Source: Actinomycetes bacterium (GTDB lineage: Bacteria > Actinomycetota > Thermoleophilia > RBG-16-64-13). From it: a DNA stretch of 64,000 nucleotides. Under the pieces are notes generated by a model. That model had not been told where the DNA came from, searched no databases, and saw nothing but the letters and a program-made list of their open reading frames with translations. Below, one piece after another: positions 46,531 through 56,048 of this stretch (position 1 is the stretch's first letter; each line of letters starts with the position of its first letter). The position numbers and the translations under genes are program-made. The stretch is from NCBI GenBank assembly GCA_024637035.1, contig JAGXFW010000024.1, positions 124,001 through 188,000 on the forward strand, written 5' to 3'.

Positions 46531-48906
46531 ATGACTCTAGGGAGCGAACCGTCCGCCTTCCTTCGCGAAGCGCTCGGGGAGCTCGCGGGGCAGCACGCTG
46601 CCGGGATCGGTGGGCGCGCCCTCGCGCGAAAACGCGCCGACGTGGTGGACTTGGCGCTGATCTCCCTGTTCCGCAAAGCCGAGACCGAGGCTCCGTGGGG
46701 TCCGTATCGGGAAGCCGGCCTTGCGGTGGTCGCTCTGGGGGGCTACGGTCGGCGCGAACTCTGCCCGTTCTCGGATGTCGATCTGATGCTGCTCTACCGC
46801 CCCGAAGAGCAGCCTCGCGTTGCGGCGGTCGCCGAGACGCTGTTCTACCCTCTCTGGGATGCCGCGCTGGAACTCGGGCACGGCGCCCGTACTGTCGATG
46901 AGTGCCTCGATGTCGCAGTCGAGAGTATCGAATTGCTCACCTCGTTCTTCCAAGCGCGACTGCTCGTGGGCGATCAACGTCTCTTCCAAGAACTGCTGGA
47001 TCGACTCCACGCTCAGACCATCGTCGACGGGGGTGCATCCTTCCTGGCCAACGCTCGGCGAGCCCGCGAGGCGCGTCATGCCGCGTTCGGCGACACGCAC
47101 GCGCTGCTTGAGCCTCACCTCAAAGAGGGGCGCGGAGGCTTGCGTGACGTACACGAGGCCCTCTGGCTCTCATTCGTGTTCGGAGGTGGCTCCGGCTACG
47201 ACGGGATCGCGCAGACAGGGTGGCTCACGGAACAAGCAAGCGCCGATCTCGAAGCGGCCACCGACACGCTTCTTCGCGCTCGAACCTCGTTGCACTACGC
47301 AGCCGGGCGCAAGGTAGACCGCGCCTACTTCGACTACCAGGCCGACCTTGCCGATCGCTTCTGTGCTCCCGCCGGGGCGGTGCCGGCGGATCGAGTGCTC
47401 GCGGAGATCTCGGCCGCCGCGGAGGCCGTTGCCGTGATCACCCAGGAGGTCTGGAACGCCGTCTTGGGCGTCGTCCAGCAGCCGGGTGAGCGGCGCGAGG
47501 GGGTGGCGTCCGTGTCGGAGCTGCCGGCTCAACGAGCCACCGACCTTCTCGCGCTTCTGCGCGCGGGCTCGAGCGCGCTTCCCGCCCTCGAGAACCTGTC
47601 GCACCGAGGGATCCTCTCGAGCTGGCTGCCCGGCTGGGAGTCCGTGCGCTTCCTCGGCCAGCGGGAGAGCTTCCACACCTTCACGGTAGACGGTCACTCT
47701 ATGCGTTGCGCCCTCGCCGCCGCGGAACCCGAGTCTCTGGGGGAGTTCGATCAGCTCGCTCAGGCCACTGTCGAGGCGTATCGCGGCACCGAGGCGCACG
47801 ATACGCTCTTGCTTGCCTGTCTGCTGCATGATCTGGGCAAGGGTCTGGACGGGGTCGACCACGCCGAAGTGGGCGCGACGCACGTGGTGCGGGTGGTGGC
47901 GGGGCTCGGTCTCCCAGTGCACCAGCAGGACCTCGTGGCGTTCCTCGTCCGTCATCACCTTCTTCTGCCGGACACTGCCTCTCGCCGAGACATCGACGAT
48001 CCGTCACTCGTCGATCGTGTTGCCGGGATCGTGGGCGGTCGTGTCCGGCTCGAGCTGCTGTACGTGCTGACCGTGGCTGATTCGGTCGCAACAGGCAGGG
48101 CCGTCTGGTCCCCCTGGACCGCCGCCCTCGTTCGCGAGCTGTTCTTCAAGGTCCTCGGCGCGCTCGACAAGACCGCGCAAGAAGAACCTCCGGGCTCGTT
48201 TCCGGCGGTCGCGGAGCAGGGGGCGCGTCAGAGCGAGGAGTCGGCGCTGGAGGTCGTCGTGCCGGCGAGAGGGCTCGGGGACGAGCTCGTGCTGCGCATC
48301 GCCAAGGGGGCGCTGCCGGGCGTGCACGAGTTGAACTTGGTCACGCCTCCGCTCGTCGGTCTGCTCGCGCGCGTGTCCGGTGTACTCGCCTATCACGCGA
48401 TCACCATCCTCAGCGCGCAGGTGCGACCCACCGTCGATGGGATGGTGGCTCGGTCGTTCCGAGTCTCCGACTACTTCGAGGAGGAGATACCTCACTCTCG
48501 TTGGCACCTGGTGGCCGAGGACCTCGGGCGAGCGCTCGAGGGCAGGATCGGGCTGGATCATCGTCTGGCGGAGAAGGCGGCTCGATATCTGCCTCAGGCC
48601 CCCCCCGACCGGCGCACTACCGATCGAGTGGTGGTGGAGAACGGGGCGTCCGAGGCCATGACGGTGATCGAGGTGCACGCCAGCGACCGCATCGGCCTGC
48701 TGTATACGCTGGCCAGGACCCTCGATGACCTTCTTCTTGATGTGCGTCTGGCGAAGGTCTCCACCATGAAGGAACGGGCAGTCGACGTGTTCTACGTTGC
48801 AGACGCCAATGGCTCGAAGGTCACCGACGTCGAACATGTGCGGGAGGTGGAAAGGGCCGTCTTGTTCGCACTCTCGCGGGGGAGTGCCCTCGAAGGGACC
48901 GTCTAG
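46531..48906 (+). CDS. glnD: Bifunctional uridylyltransferase/uridylyl-removing enzyme
   Basis: GlnD adds UMP to PII when glutamine is low and removes it when glutamine is high. The 791-residue product has the nucleotidyltransferase motif GGYGRRELCPFSDVDLMLLY, a central helical domain with EGRGGLRDVHEALW, an HD domain with LLACLLHDLGKG and DHAEVGA, and two C-terminal ACT domains, the second starting near VIEVHASDRIGLLYTLARTL. The ATG at 46531 follows GGGAGGGG and is preferred over a GTG at 46507. All main motifs are present. The pair with PII is intact. Confidence 0.94.
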   Translation: MTLGSEPSAFLREALGELAGQHAAGIGGRALARKRADVVDLALISLFRKAETEAPWGPYREAGLAVVALGGYGRRELCPFSDVDLMLLYRPEEQPRVAAVAETLFYPLWDAALELGHGARTVDECLDVAVESIELLTSFFQARLLVGDQRLFQELLDRLHAQTIVDGGASFLANARRAREARHAAFGDTHALLEPHLKEGRGGLRDVHEALWLSFVFGGGSGYDGIAQTGWLTEQASADLEAATDTLLRARTSLHYAAGRKVDRAYFDYQADLADRFCAPAGAVPADRVLAEISAAAEAVAVITQEVWNAVLGVVQQPGERREGVASVSELPAQRATDLLALLRAGSSALPALENLSHRGILSSWLPGWESVRFLGQRESFHTFTVDGHSMRCALAAAEPESLGEFDQLAQATVEAYRGTEAHDTLLLACLLHDLGKGLDGVDHAEVGATHVVRVVAGLGLPVHQQDLVAFLVRHHLLLPDTASRRDIDDPSLVDRVAGIVGGRVRLELLYVLTVADSVATGRAVWSPWTAALVRELFFKVLGALDKTAQEEPPGSFPAVAEQGARQSEESALEVVVPARGLGDELVLRIAKGALPGVHELNLVTPPLVGLLARVSGVLAYHAITILSAQVRPTVDGMVARSFRVSDYFEEEIPHSRWHLVAEDLGRALEGRIGLDHRLAEKAARYLPQAPPDRRTTDRVVVENGASEAMTVIEVHASDRIGLLYTLARTLDDLLLDVRLAKVSTMKERAVDVFYVADANGSKVTDVEHVREVERAVLFALSRGSALEGTV

Positions 48907-49044
48907 GAGTGGCGCCGGGGCGCGACCCTGGCTCCGACTGTGCCCTCGACGGCGGAGCGTGTATCCTCATCTGCGGTCATCTGTTCAAGGAGGCGAGCCG
49001 TCGCCCGCGGACGGTTGACGGTTCCCAGCAACGAGGACGGTGTG

Positions 49045-49293
49045 ATGGACCTCACGAAGACTCCACCCCGTTCGGGGGCTGAGAAGCTCGGCGATTGGCC
49101 GTGGCTCCCCCGAATGATCGACAAGGCTCGGGCGACCTACTACGGCAACCCTGGCTCCTACAAGCATCCGTGCCCGCGGGACACCCGGCTCTTGCGCGAA
49201 CTCGACATCTCCGTAGGGCAGTTCAAAGAGATCATCGATTCCACCGAGACCGACGCTGAAGTGCTCGCCCGCGTCGAGGCGCTACGGGGTTGA
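49045..49293 (+). CDS. Small DUF5069-like protein
   Basis: The 82-residue protein reads like DUF5069 members: WLPRMIDKARATYYGNPG, YKHPCPRDTRLLRELDIS and FKEIIDSTETDAEVLARVEAL. No function is known to me. The ATG at 49045 follows a GAGGA seven bases upstream; a GTG immediately before it is also in frame. It stands alone between glnD and a membrane protein. Confidence 0.8.
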   Translation: MDLTKTPPRSGAEKLGDWPWLPRMIDKARATYYGNPGSYKHPCPRDTRLLRELDISVGQFKEIIDSTETDAEVLARVEALRG

Positions 49294-49491
49294 CTGTTCC
49301 CCCAGTCCGGGGCTAGGGACCTCACGCGAGGCCTGCCAAGGGTGCGCGGGCGCGGGACTTTGCGCAGTGTGTCACTTGTAATGGTCCTAGTGGTTATCTA
49401 GACTCTCCCGATGGAAGCCCGGACCCGGGTCGACGGATGCTGGCCGGGGTCCGAAAAGACGTGTCAAGCAGAGTTCACAGAAGGTGATTGG

Positions 49492-50406
49492 ATGGTTCTA
49501 CGAGTTCTAGGGGTCTTGGCTCTGGTCATCGGTGCGATTTTCGCCGCGGTCATGTTGCTGGTGCTCCTACCGTTCCTCGACAACTTCAACATGAGTCTCT
49601 TGATCCTCGCCGGAGTGTTCGGGGTGCTGGCCTACGTGTTCCTCGCGATAGGTTGGCAGCTGTTCCACCCGCCGGACAGAAGCGGGATCCGCGCCGATGA
49701 ATCCCCCGCCGAGGGGGACGATGAGGCACACCTGGTCCCGACCGCTGAGGCCGCCATCGGGCTGACCTCCGGTGCGAAGGCCCTTGCGGAGGGCGCGCAC
49801 CAGCCTGTTGAGCCGGTCGTCGGGGTAGTGAACCCCGCACCGGTGCCAGTGGCCGAGGCCGGGATCGTGCTCGCCGTCGAACCCGCGCCCGTGGTCGCCG
49901 AACCCGCGGCTGCCCAGGTCGAACCCGCGGCCGCTCAGGTCGAGCCAGAGCCAGAACGTGTGCTGGAGCCTGAGGCTGAGCTGGAGCCGGAGCTGGAGCC
50001 TGAGGCTGAGCTGGAGCCGGAGCTGGAGCCTGAGCCTGAGCTGGAGCCGGAGCTGGAGCCTGAGCCTGAGCTCGTCTACGCCGGCGTGGATTCTCCCTCG
50101 GGTTTGGAGGTCGGTGCGGCGCCGTCTGAGCCCGCCCTCGTGCCCCCGCGTACGCCGGAGTCCATTCTTCCGCCGGAGCCCGTGGTCGAGTCGTCACCCA
50201 CTCCGGAACCGGCGCCCGCCCCCCCGGAACCCGCGCCCGCGCCCTCCGTGCTCGTTGTCGACGAAGTCGCGGATGACGGCACCCCGCCGGACGGCGACTC
50301 CAAGCAGCTACCCACCGACGGCGCACATCCCTCCGGCCATCGGATCCCCGACCGCCGCGCTCGATCCACCTTCAAGAAGAAGGGCGCAGCTCTCCCTCGC
50401 AGGTAG
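49492..50406 (+). CDS. Membrane-anchored protein with long acidic repeat tail
   Basis: The 304-residue protein has two hydrophobic helices near residues 2-27 and 33-57, then a disordered acidic region with 30-bp DNA repeats (EPELEPE-type peptide, about residues 158-195), a Pro-rich stretch and a basic C-terminus (RRARSTFKKKGAALPRR). The first helices and the charged tail suggest a membrane protein with a long cytoplasmic or outer tail; the orientation is not decided. The ATG follows GAAGGTGATTGG. No family is recognised. Confidence 0.75.
   Translation: MVLRVLGVLALVIGAIFAAVMLLVLLPFLDNFNMSLLILAGVFGVLAYVFLAIGWQLFHPPDRSGIRADESPAEGDDEAHLVPTAEAAIGLTSGAKALAEGAHQPVEPVVGVVNPAPVPVAEAGIVLAVEPAPVVAEPAAAQVEPAAAQVEPEPERVLEPEAELEPELEPEAELEPELEPEPELEPELEPEPELVYAGVDSPSGLEVGAAPSEPALVPPRTPESILPPEPVVESSPTPEPAPAPPEPAPAPSVLVVDEVADDGTPPDGDSKQLPTDGAHPSGHRIPDRRARSTFKKKGAALPRR
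49963..50072 (+). repeat. 30-bp coding tandem repeat (about 3.7 copies)
   Basis: Units start at 49963, 49993 and 50023, with a partial unit at 50053-50072. They encode LEPEAELEPE, repeated with A/P variation. The repeats keep the frame and differ at one or two positions per unit. Confidence 0.9.
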
Positions 50407-50519
50407 CCCGTCACCGAACGTCGCGACCCGCGACCTCGGTCATCTGTGCAACAACTTCTTCACCTCAGGCTCAACTCCGCCCTCCCGTCTGCCGAAGTAG
50501 AAGCCATGGGTGACACATC

Positions 50520-51209
50520 ATGATCCTCTGGGGCAAGATCCAGGAATTCTCCATCTTCAGCATCCTGCAGTTCCTCGCTGCCTATCGCAAGACCGGCGTC
50601 CTCGAAGTGCAGGATTTCGAGGAGTATGGCTACATCTACATGAGCGACGGCAAGATCGACGCCATCTCTCTGCCGCTGGCCGACGATCTGCTGGGCACCA
50701 GGCTCGTGGCGGCCGGGGCTGTGACGGAAGAGCAGGTGAACGAATGCCTCCTCTCGGTCTGTAGCGAGGAAAGGCGCGAGCCCCTCGGGTTCCTGCTCCT
50801 GGAACGCGGCTACACCGATCGAGATAGCCTTCAGAAGGTCGTCAATCAGCAGACGTACGATCAGGCACTCCAGCTCTCGAACTGGATATCGGGCACGTTC
50901 AAGTTCGTGGCCGAGAGCAACCCTCGCAAGTTCCCCATCGCCCCGTCGATCTCCGTGCAGGAGCTGCTCCTCGACGCTTCGCGCCGGCTTGACGAAGGGG
51001 AGCGGCCACGGCGCGAGAAGATCCAAGTGGAGGATGAGCTGTGCCTCACCTGCACGATCGCCTGCGACGAAGAGATCAAGGCTCGGTATCTCAGAAGCGA
51101 CATCTGCTTGTGGCGCAACATGCCCACGATAGTGCGCGACCATGCGTTCAAATCCCTGCCGAAACGCAATGAAGACGGGCCGCCGCACGTCGACCTGCCC
51201 TTCCTGTAG
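50520..51209 (+). CDS. DUF4388 (PATAN)-domain protein with C-terminal cysteines
   Basis: The 229-residue protein begins with a DUF4388/PATAN-like domain: IFSILQFLAAYRKTGVLEVQDFEEYGYIYMSDGKIDAI (residues 11-48 described in parts), typical of regulators found with two-component systems and gliding-motility proteins. A helical middle follows (LGTRLVAAGAVTEEQVNECLL resembles the type IV pilus GspE N-domain pattern). The C-terminus carries CLTCTIAC and a later Cys (SDICLW), a possible metal-binding cluster. The start has a poor ribosome binding site but is preceded by a five-codon frame (50506-50523) whose stop overlaps the ATG. Confidence 0.75.
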   Translation: MILWGKIQEFSIFSILQFLAAYRKTGVLEVQDFEEYGYIYMSDGKIDAISLPLADDLLGTRLVAAGAVTEEQVNECLLSVCSEERREPLGFLLLERGYTDRDSLQKVVNQQTYDQALQLSNWISGTFKFVAESNPRKFPIAPSISVQELLLDASRRLDEGERPRREKIQVEDELCLTCTIACDEEIKARYLRSDICLWRNMPTIVRDHAFKSLPKRNEDGPPHVDLPFL

Positions 51210-51245
51210 CAGACGCATCCCGAGTGATTGCAGTAGACTGGGCTC

Positions 51246-51707
51246 ATGCGCGTCACCCTGGTTTGCGTCGGCCGCCTCAGCCGGTCGTTCCACCCCGTCT
51301 TCGAGCACTATAGGGACCTCCTTCGGCCTTACTTCACCCTGAAGGTCGAAGAGGTGCCCGAGACCCCGCTCGCTCACGGGGAGCGGAAGGTGCTCGCGTC
51401 GGAGGGTCAGGCACTGCTGCGCCGGATGCGATCTGGGGTGTTCACCGTGGTGCTCGACCGTGGAGGGCGGCAGTTGTCGTCGGAGGACCTCAGTTCGACG
51501 CTGGCCGAGCGCAAGGTCTACGGCACGAGTGACTTCCAGTTTATACTTGGCGGCGCTCTGGGGCTCGATGAATCGGTGCGGGCGTCTGCCGACTTGGTGT
51601 GGTCGCTCTCCGAACTCACCTTCCCGCATCAACTCGCCCGCTGCATCGTGCTCGAGCAGCTCTATCGGGCGATTAGGATCGAGCGGGGCGAGCCATACCA
51701 CCATTAG
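51246..51707 (+). CDS. rlmH: 23S rRNA (pseudouridine1915-N3)-methyltransferase
   Basis: RlmH methylates pseudouridine 1915 in helix 69 of 23S rRNA using SAM. The 153-residue SPOUT protein has the N-terminal VTLVCVGRLSRSF, the knot residues FILGGALGLDESV (SAM loop) and the terminal motif TFPHQLARCIVLEQLYRAIRIERGEPYHH, in which the last four residues are the family C-terminus (Y-H-H with small variation). Length is normal. Confidence 0.95.
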   Translation: MRVTLVCVGRLSRSFHPVFEHYRDLLRPYFTLKVEEVPETPLAHGERKVLASEGQALLRRMRSGVFTVVLDRGGRQLSSEDLSSTLAERKVYGTSDFQFILGGALGLDESVRASADLVWSLSELTFPHQLARCIVLEQLYRAIRIERGEPYHH

Positions 51708-51804
51708 GCCGTGGGCGCCGGCCCGGCTTTCGGAAGACGGAAGGATTGCTCACGCACAGTCGGAGATGATGACGGGAGCGTGGGCGTCGAGAGGAGAGAT
51801 CAGG

Positions 51805-53502
51805 TTGCTTGAACACGCGGTACAGAGGGTGGTTTCCGAGTGGATCACCGCCGAAGGCTGGCCCAGTGTGGCGGAGATCGTGGTCGAACGACCCGCCGAC
51901 AACGATCATGGTGACTACGCTACGCCGGTGTGTCTCCAATTGGCCAAGTCGGCACGCCGCGCACCGCGCGCCCTGGCCGAAGAGCTGCGCGACAGGTTGC
52001 TTGCGGACCCCGAGGTGTCGGAGTCGGTGGAGGCGGTAGAGGTCGCCGGCCCCGGGTTCGTCAACCTCACCATGCGTGCCTCGGCCTTGTCGGGTGCTGT
52101 GCGCACGATGCTGGCCGCGGGCGACGATGTCGGCAGAGGCAGGAGAGAGAGACCCCTTCACGTGCTCCTCGAATACGTGAGCGTGAACCCCAACGGACCG
52201 TTGCACGTGGGGCACGCCCGCTACGCGGCGTACGGCAACGCCCTCGGTCGCATCATGACCTTCAGCGGTCACCGGGTGAGCACGGAGTTCTACATCAACG
52301 ACTATGGCAGGCAGATGGAGATGTTCGGGCGCTCGGTCGCGGCGCGGTACGCGCAGGCGCTTGGCCTCGACCTTCAGGTGCCCGAGGACGGATACCAGGG
52401 CGAGTATGTGAAGTCCATCGCCGGCACCATCATCGCGGAGATCGGTGACTCCAGGCTCGAGGAGCTCGGCGCCGGGGGACTCGAAGACGCCGACGCTCCG
52501 GGGATACACTTCTTCCGGGTGCGCGGATACGAGCTTGTTCTGGAAGAGATGCGCGCGGAGCTCGACTCGTTCGGCGTGAGTTTCGACCGTTGGTTCAGCG
52601 AGACACCCCTGCACACCGAGGGCCGCGTACAGGGCACCATCGACCAGCTTCTGGCCTCCGGCGACGCGTATGCCCGTGACGAAGCCGTGTGGCTGCGCAC
52701 CATGCCCTTCGGCGACGACAAGGACCGAGTGCTCATCCGCAGCAACGAGCGCCCCACCTACTTCGCCGCAGACATCGCCTACCACCTCGACAAGTTGGAG
52801 AGGGGGTTCGATCATCTCATCAACATCTGGGGCGCCGACCATCACGGATACGTGCCCCGCATGAAGGCGGCTGTGGAGATCCTCTCCCACGACCCCGAGA
52901 TGCTCGAGATCATCATCGGTCAGATGGTCAACCTGCTGGAAGAGGGCGAGCTGCGCCAGATGTCTACGCGTCGCGGCGAGATGGTCACCTTGGGTGAGCT
53001 GGTCGATGCAGTCGGCGTGGACGCCGCGCGGTTCTTCTTGGTGACTCGCTCTCACGACCAGACTCTCGACCTCGACCTCGGGCTTGCCCGGCGGCAGTCT
53101 TCCGAGAATCCGGTGTACTACGTGCAGTACGCGCATGCCCGCATCGTGAGCATCCTGCGGAACCTGCCGGCAGAGCAGGCGGCTTGGCTTTCTGACGAAG
53201 GCGGGCTTGCGCCCACCTCCGGGGAGGACATCTTCGTGCTCACCCACGAGCGGGAGCTCATCAAGGGTCTGGCCGGGTTCCCGCAGCTGGTCATGGAGGC
53301 AGCCGACCGGCGTGCGCCGCACCGGGTGGCGGGCTACGCCCAGGAGTTGGCCGGGCTGTTTCACGTGTTCTACAAGAACTGTCGGGTGATCGGCGTGGAG
53401 CCCGCGGTCTCCCGTTCGCGCGTGGCACTCTGTCTGGTCAGTCAGCGGGTTCTGGCGCGGTGTCTGGATCTGCTCGGTGTCAGCGCTCCCGAGAGCATGT
53501 AG
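51805..53502 (+). CDS. argS: Arginyl-tRNA synthetase
   Basis: This class I synthetase charges tRNA-Arg. The HIGH motif is in VNPNGPLHVGHARYAAYGN, and the class I Rossmann core continues to ADHHGY and the MSTRRGEM segment at the KMSKS position, which is normal for ArgRS. The start is uncertain: TTG at 51805 has GAGGAGAG seven bases upstream and gives an N-terminus starting at the Add-1 domain (565 residues), whereas ATGs at 51766 and 51769 have only a GGAG too close to them. The C-terminal anticodon-binding helical domain includes AHRVAGYAQELAGLFHVFYKNCRV. Confidence 0.94.
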   Translation: MLEHAVQRVVSEWITAEGWPSVAEIVVERPADNDHGDYATPVCLQLAKSARRAPRALAEELRDRLLADPEVSESVEAVEVAGPGFVNLTMRASALSGAVRTMLAAGDDVGRGRRERPLHVLLEYVSVNPNGPLHVGHARYAAYGNALGRIMTFSGHRVSTEFYINDYGRQMEMFGRSVAARYAQALGLDLQVPEDGYQGEYVKSIAGTIIAEIGDSRLEELGAGGLEDADAPGIHFFRVRGYELVLEEMRAELDSFGVSFDRWFSETPLHTEGRVQGTIDQLLASGDAYARDEAVWLRTMPFGDDKDRVLIRSNERPTYFAADIAYHLDKLERGFDHLINIWGADHHGYVPRMKAAVEILSHDPEMLEIIIGQMVNLLEEGELRQMSTRRGEMVTLGELVDAVGVDAARFFLVTRSHDQTLDLDLGLARRQSSENPVYYVQYAHARIVSILRNLPAEQAAWLSDEGGLAPTSGEDIFVLTHERELIKGLAGFPQLVMEAADRRAPHRVAGYAQELAGLFHVFYKNCRVIGVEPAVSRSRVALCLVSQRVLARCLDLLGVSAPESM

Positions 53503-53513
53503 GGACCGAGAAG

Positions 53514-54326
53514 ATGCCGGAACTCCCGGAAGTCGAGACAGTCCGCTGCCAGCTTCAGAAGACACTTCCGGGGCTGCGCTTCGAGTCGGTGACGCAGGTC
53601 GACCCCTTCATCCTGCGCGACATGAGTGCCGAGGCGGTGCCGGCGGCCCTCGAGGGTCGGGTGGTGCAGCAGGTGGATCGAGCCGGGAAGTTCCTCGTTC
53701 TCCCGCTCTCGGGCGGTCTGTTCCTCACCGTGCACCTGGGGATGACCGGCAACCTCCTGATCTCGGATGCGGCCGAGGCGTTCACGCATGTGCGCTTCTC
53801 GGCGGTCCTGGAGGACGGACGGCGTCTCGTGTTCCGCGATATACGCAAGTTCGGCAGGGTCCATGTGACCGAAGGGGGACCATCCGCGCGGATCGAAAGG
53901 CTCGGCCCCGACGCGTGGCTTGGTGATTGGGGGCCGGAATATCTCGCGGATCGTCTCGAGGGTCGCACCGGTGCCCTGAAAGCCTTTCTGCTCGACCAAA
54001 GGAACCTAGCGGGCATCGGCAACATATACGCCGACGAGATCTTATTCGGGGCCCGCCTCTCGCCGGTCCGTCCGTCCGGCCGCCTTGCCCCCGGTGAAGT
54101 GGAGCGTCTGGCCGTCGAGATCAAGGAGCGACTTGCTGAAGGGGTGCTGGCGCGGGGGTGCACCGTCTCCGACTTCGTGGACAGCGAAGGGCGACCAGGG
54201 ACGTTCCAGGAATCTCTGCGCGCCTACGGACGTCAAGGTCTACCATGTGCCTCGTGTGGACGGCCCCTGGAGCGCATCGTGGTGGCTGGGAGGGGCACGA
54301 TCTACTGTCCGGTGTGCCAGCCGTAG
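53514..54326 (+). CDS. mutM: Formamidopyrimidine-DNA glycosylase
   Basis: Fpg removes 8-oxoguanine and formamidopyrimidines and cuts the strand by beta-delta elimination. The protein (270 residues) starts MPELPEVE, giving the catalytic Pro2 and Glu3 after Met removal; Lys at about 57-60 is in DRAGKFLVLPL; the helix-two-turn-helix is GIGNIYADEILF; and the C-terminal zinc finger is CASCGRPLERIVVAGRGTIYC with a second CPVC. Nothing is missing. It converges with the transporter operon, separated by the repeat element. Confidence 0.95.
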   Translation: MPELPEVETVRCQLQKTLPGLRFESVTQVDPFILRDMSAEAVPAALEGRVVQQVDRAGKFLVLPLSGGLFLTVHLGMTGNLLISDAAEAFTHVRFSAVLEDGRRLVFRDIRKFGRVHVTEGGPSARIERLGPDAWLGDWGPEYLADRLEGRTGALKAFLLDQRNLAGIGNIYADEILFGARLSPVRPSGRLAPGEVERLAVEIKERLAEGVLARGCTVSDFVDSEGRPGTFQESLRAYGRQGLPCASCGRPLERIVVAGRGTIYCPVCQP

Positions 54327-54340
54327 GGGGCGGTGCTGAG

Positions 54341-54420
54341 TAGGCCGCTGAAAAGCGAAGCCTTGGCGCCCCGGAAAACGCACTGGCGGGGCGGCGTCAC
54401 TTTTCAGCAGCGCCTGCTAG
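54341..54420. repeat. Intergenic repeat element, copy B, with inverted ends
   Basis: The left end (54341-54355, TAGGCCGCTGAAAAG) and the right end read on the minus strand (CTAGCAGGCGCTGCTGAAAAG) share AGGC, GCTGAAAAG with a few inserted bases. Perfect arms CTGAAAAG (54348-54355) and CTTTTCAG (54400-54407), plus an inner pair CGCCCCG (54367-54373) and CGGGGCG (54387-54393), would fold into one bulged hairpin. The right end contains the TAG stop (54417-54419) of the minus-strand symporter gene. Copy A at 33851 shares the left half. Confidence 0.75.
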
Positions 54421-56048
54421 CGCCGAGGCCAGTCGACGAAGACCTTGCGGCTCTTGAGTTCGCCGGCCGACCGAAGCCGTTGCTCTTCAGATGTGCCGTG
54501 CACGAGCGCCATGAATCGATCCACGTCGTCCGGCGCGACTCCCACGGTCTTCGATACGACGAAGATGGTCAGGAAGCTCAACGCCACGCTCACGCCGCCT
54601 GGGTTCTCCATTTGCAGCCAGAGCGGGAGCAGGTCTTTCCCGAAGATCATGAACAGGCTCGTGCCGAGACCCACGAACATGCCCGCGATCGCGCCCGCGC
54701 CGGTCATCCCCCTCCACCACAGTCCGGTCACGAGCACTGGGAACAGGGTGGAGGCCGAGACCGCGAAGGCCAGACCTACCAGCACCGCGATCTGCATGTG
54801 CTCGACCGCCAGACCCAGAAGGAGGACTACCACGCCCATTATCGCGGTGGAGCCTCTGGCGACCAGGACGCGTGTGCGCTGGCTGGCCTTCGGGTTGTAG
54901 AGGTTGTAGTAGAGGTCGTGGCCGAGGGCCCCGCTCATGACCACCAACAGGCCCGCGGTGGTCGAGAGCACGGCCCCGAGTGAGCCTGCGACCGCTATCC
55001 CTAGGGCCAACTGCCCTCCGAAGTGCATAGCTGCAGCCGGCACCGCGAGGTTCTGCCCGTCGAACGCCAGCCAGTCGATGGTCTGTGTCGAAAGGGTGTT
55101 GAAGCTCGACGTCGACCCGGCCTCGGTCAGCAAGAAGAGGTACTTCATCGCAAAGCCTATGAATGGCGTCATGAGGTAGAAGGTCCCGATGAAGACCAGC
55201 ACGAGCATCACGCTCCACCGTGCCCGGCGCCGGTCTGGGTTCGTATACATGCGCACGAGGATGTGCGGCAGGCCGGCGGTGCCGCACACGAGAGCCAGGA
55301 GCAGCGACAGTGACTTCCACAGGTGCTGCCCGCCCGTAGGACCCAGATACCCCTCCGGGACGAGGGTGTGTTCGTTCGCGGCCGCCATGCGCTGGATCTC
55401 GCCAAGGACCTTTCCATACGGAAGCCCTCCCTGCCACACGAGGAGCGTTACCACGAGGATCGCGCTCCACAGCACCCAGAACTGGAACACCTGGGTCATG
55501 GTGGCTCCTCTCATGCCCCCCAGCACCACATACAGCGTGATCGAGCCCGACATGAGGGCCACCGCAAGTGGATACGGGATCTGGGTGAGTATCACCAGGA
55601 TCTTCGCCGACCCGAGCAGTTGGGGGGCAGTGTAGAAGAGGCTGATCACCAGGACGCAGAGCACTGCCACGGCGCGCCCGGTGTTCGTATGGAACCGCCC
55701 GCCCACGAAGTCGGGGATAGTGTACTGGCCGAACTTGCGCAGAGGGCCGGCGATGAAGAAGAGCACCACCGCGAATCCGAGGAAGAACCCAAGAGCGTAG
55801 TAGAGGCCGTCGAAGCCGAGGAGGAAAGTGAGGCCCGAGATGCCAAGAAAGGATGCGGCCGAGATGTAGTCGCCCGATATCGCCGAAGCGTTCTGGAGAA
55901 CGCCCACTCCTCGTCCCGCCAGGTAGTAGTCGGCGGCGGTCTTCTGGAGTTTGCGAACGTTCCAAGCCAGGAGCACGCTCAGCGCGAGCAATCCCACGCC
56001 GAAGGCCAAGGCGAAGAGCGGTACCTCGACGGCAGAGGCCTGTGGCAT
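54417..56048 (-). CDS. actP: Sodium/solute symporter, acetate permease-like
   Basis: The 543-residue protein is a member of the sodium:solute symporter family with about 13 helices. LAGRGVGVLQNASAISGDYISAASFLGISG and FVGGRFHTNTGRAVAVLCVL are close to ActP-type cation/acetate symporters, and the gene lies downstream of a DUF485 protein, a common partner. The substrate may be acetate or another short-chain acid. Its ATG shares one base with the DUF485 stop. The symbol is given by family similarity and context only. Confidence 0.85.
   Translation of the reverse strand: MPQASAVEVPLFALAFGVGLLALSVLLAWNVRKLQKTAADYYLAGRGVGVLQNASAISGDYISAASFLGISGLTFLLGFDGLYYALGFFLGFAVVLFFIAGPLRKFGQYTIPDFVGGRFHTNTGRAVAVLCVLVISLFYTAPQLLGSAKILVILTQIPYPLAVALMSGSITLYVVLGGMRGATMTQVFQFWVLWSAILVVTLLVWQGGLPYGKVLGEIQRMAAANEHTLVPEGYLGPTGGQHLWKSLSLLLALVCGTAGLPHILVRMYTNPDRRRARWSVMLVLVFIGTFYLMTPFIGFAMKYLFLLTEAGSTSSFNTLSTQTIDWLAFDGQNLAVPAAAMHFGGQLALGIAVAGSLGAVLSTTAGLLVVMSGALGHDLYYNLYNPKASQRTRVLVARGSTAIMGVVVLLLGLAVEHMQIAVLVGLAFAVSASTLFPVLVTGLWWRGMTGAGAIAGMFVGLGTSLFMIFGKDLLPLWLQMENPGGVSVALSFLTIFVVSKTVGVAPDDVDRFMALVHGTSEEQRLRSAGELKSRKVFVDWPRR

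Noticed and set aside
49963-50072. CRISPR-like direct repeats
   Set aside because: The 30-bp units are contiguous without spacers and keep the reading frame of an acidic protein tail. The 14-bp array at 37421 is also contiguous. No cas genes are in the window.
54333-54983. A plus-strand frame starting in the repeat element
   Set aside because: It lies opposite the C-terminal half of the symporter gene and encodes a His/Glu/Arg-rich low-complexity sequence.
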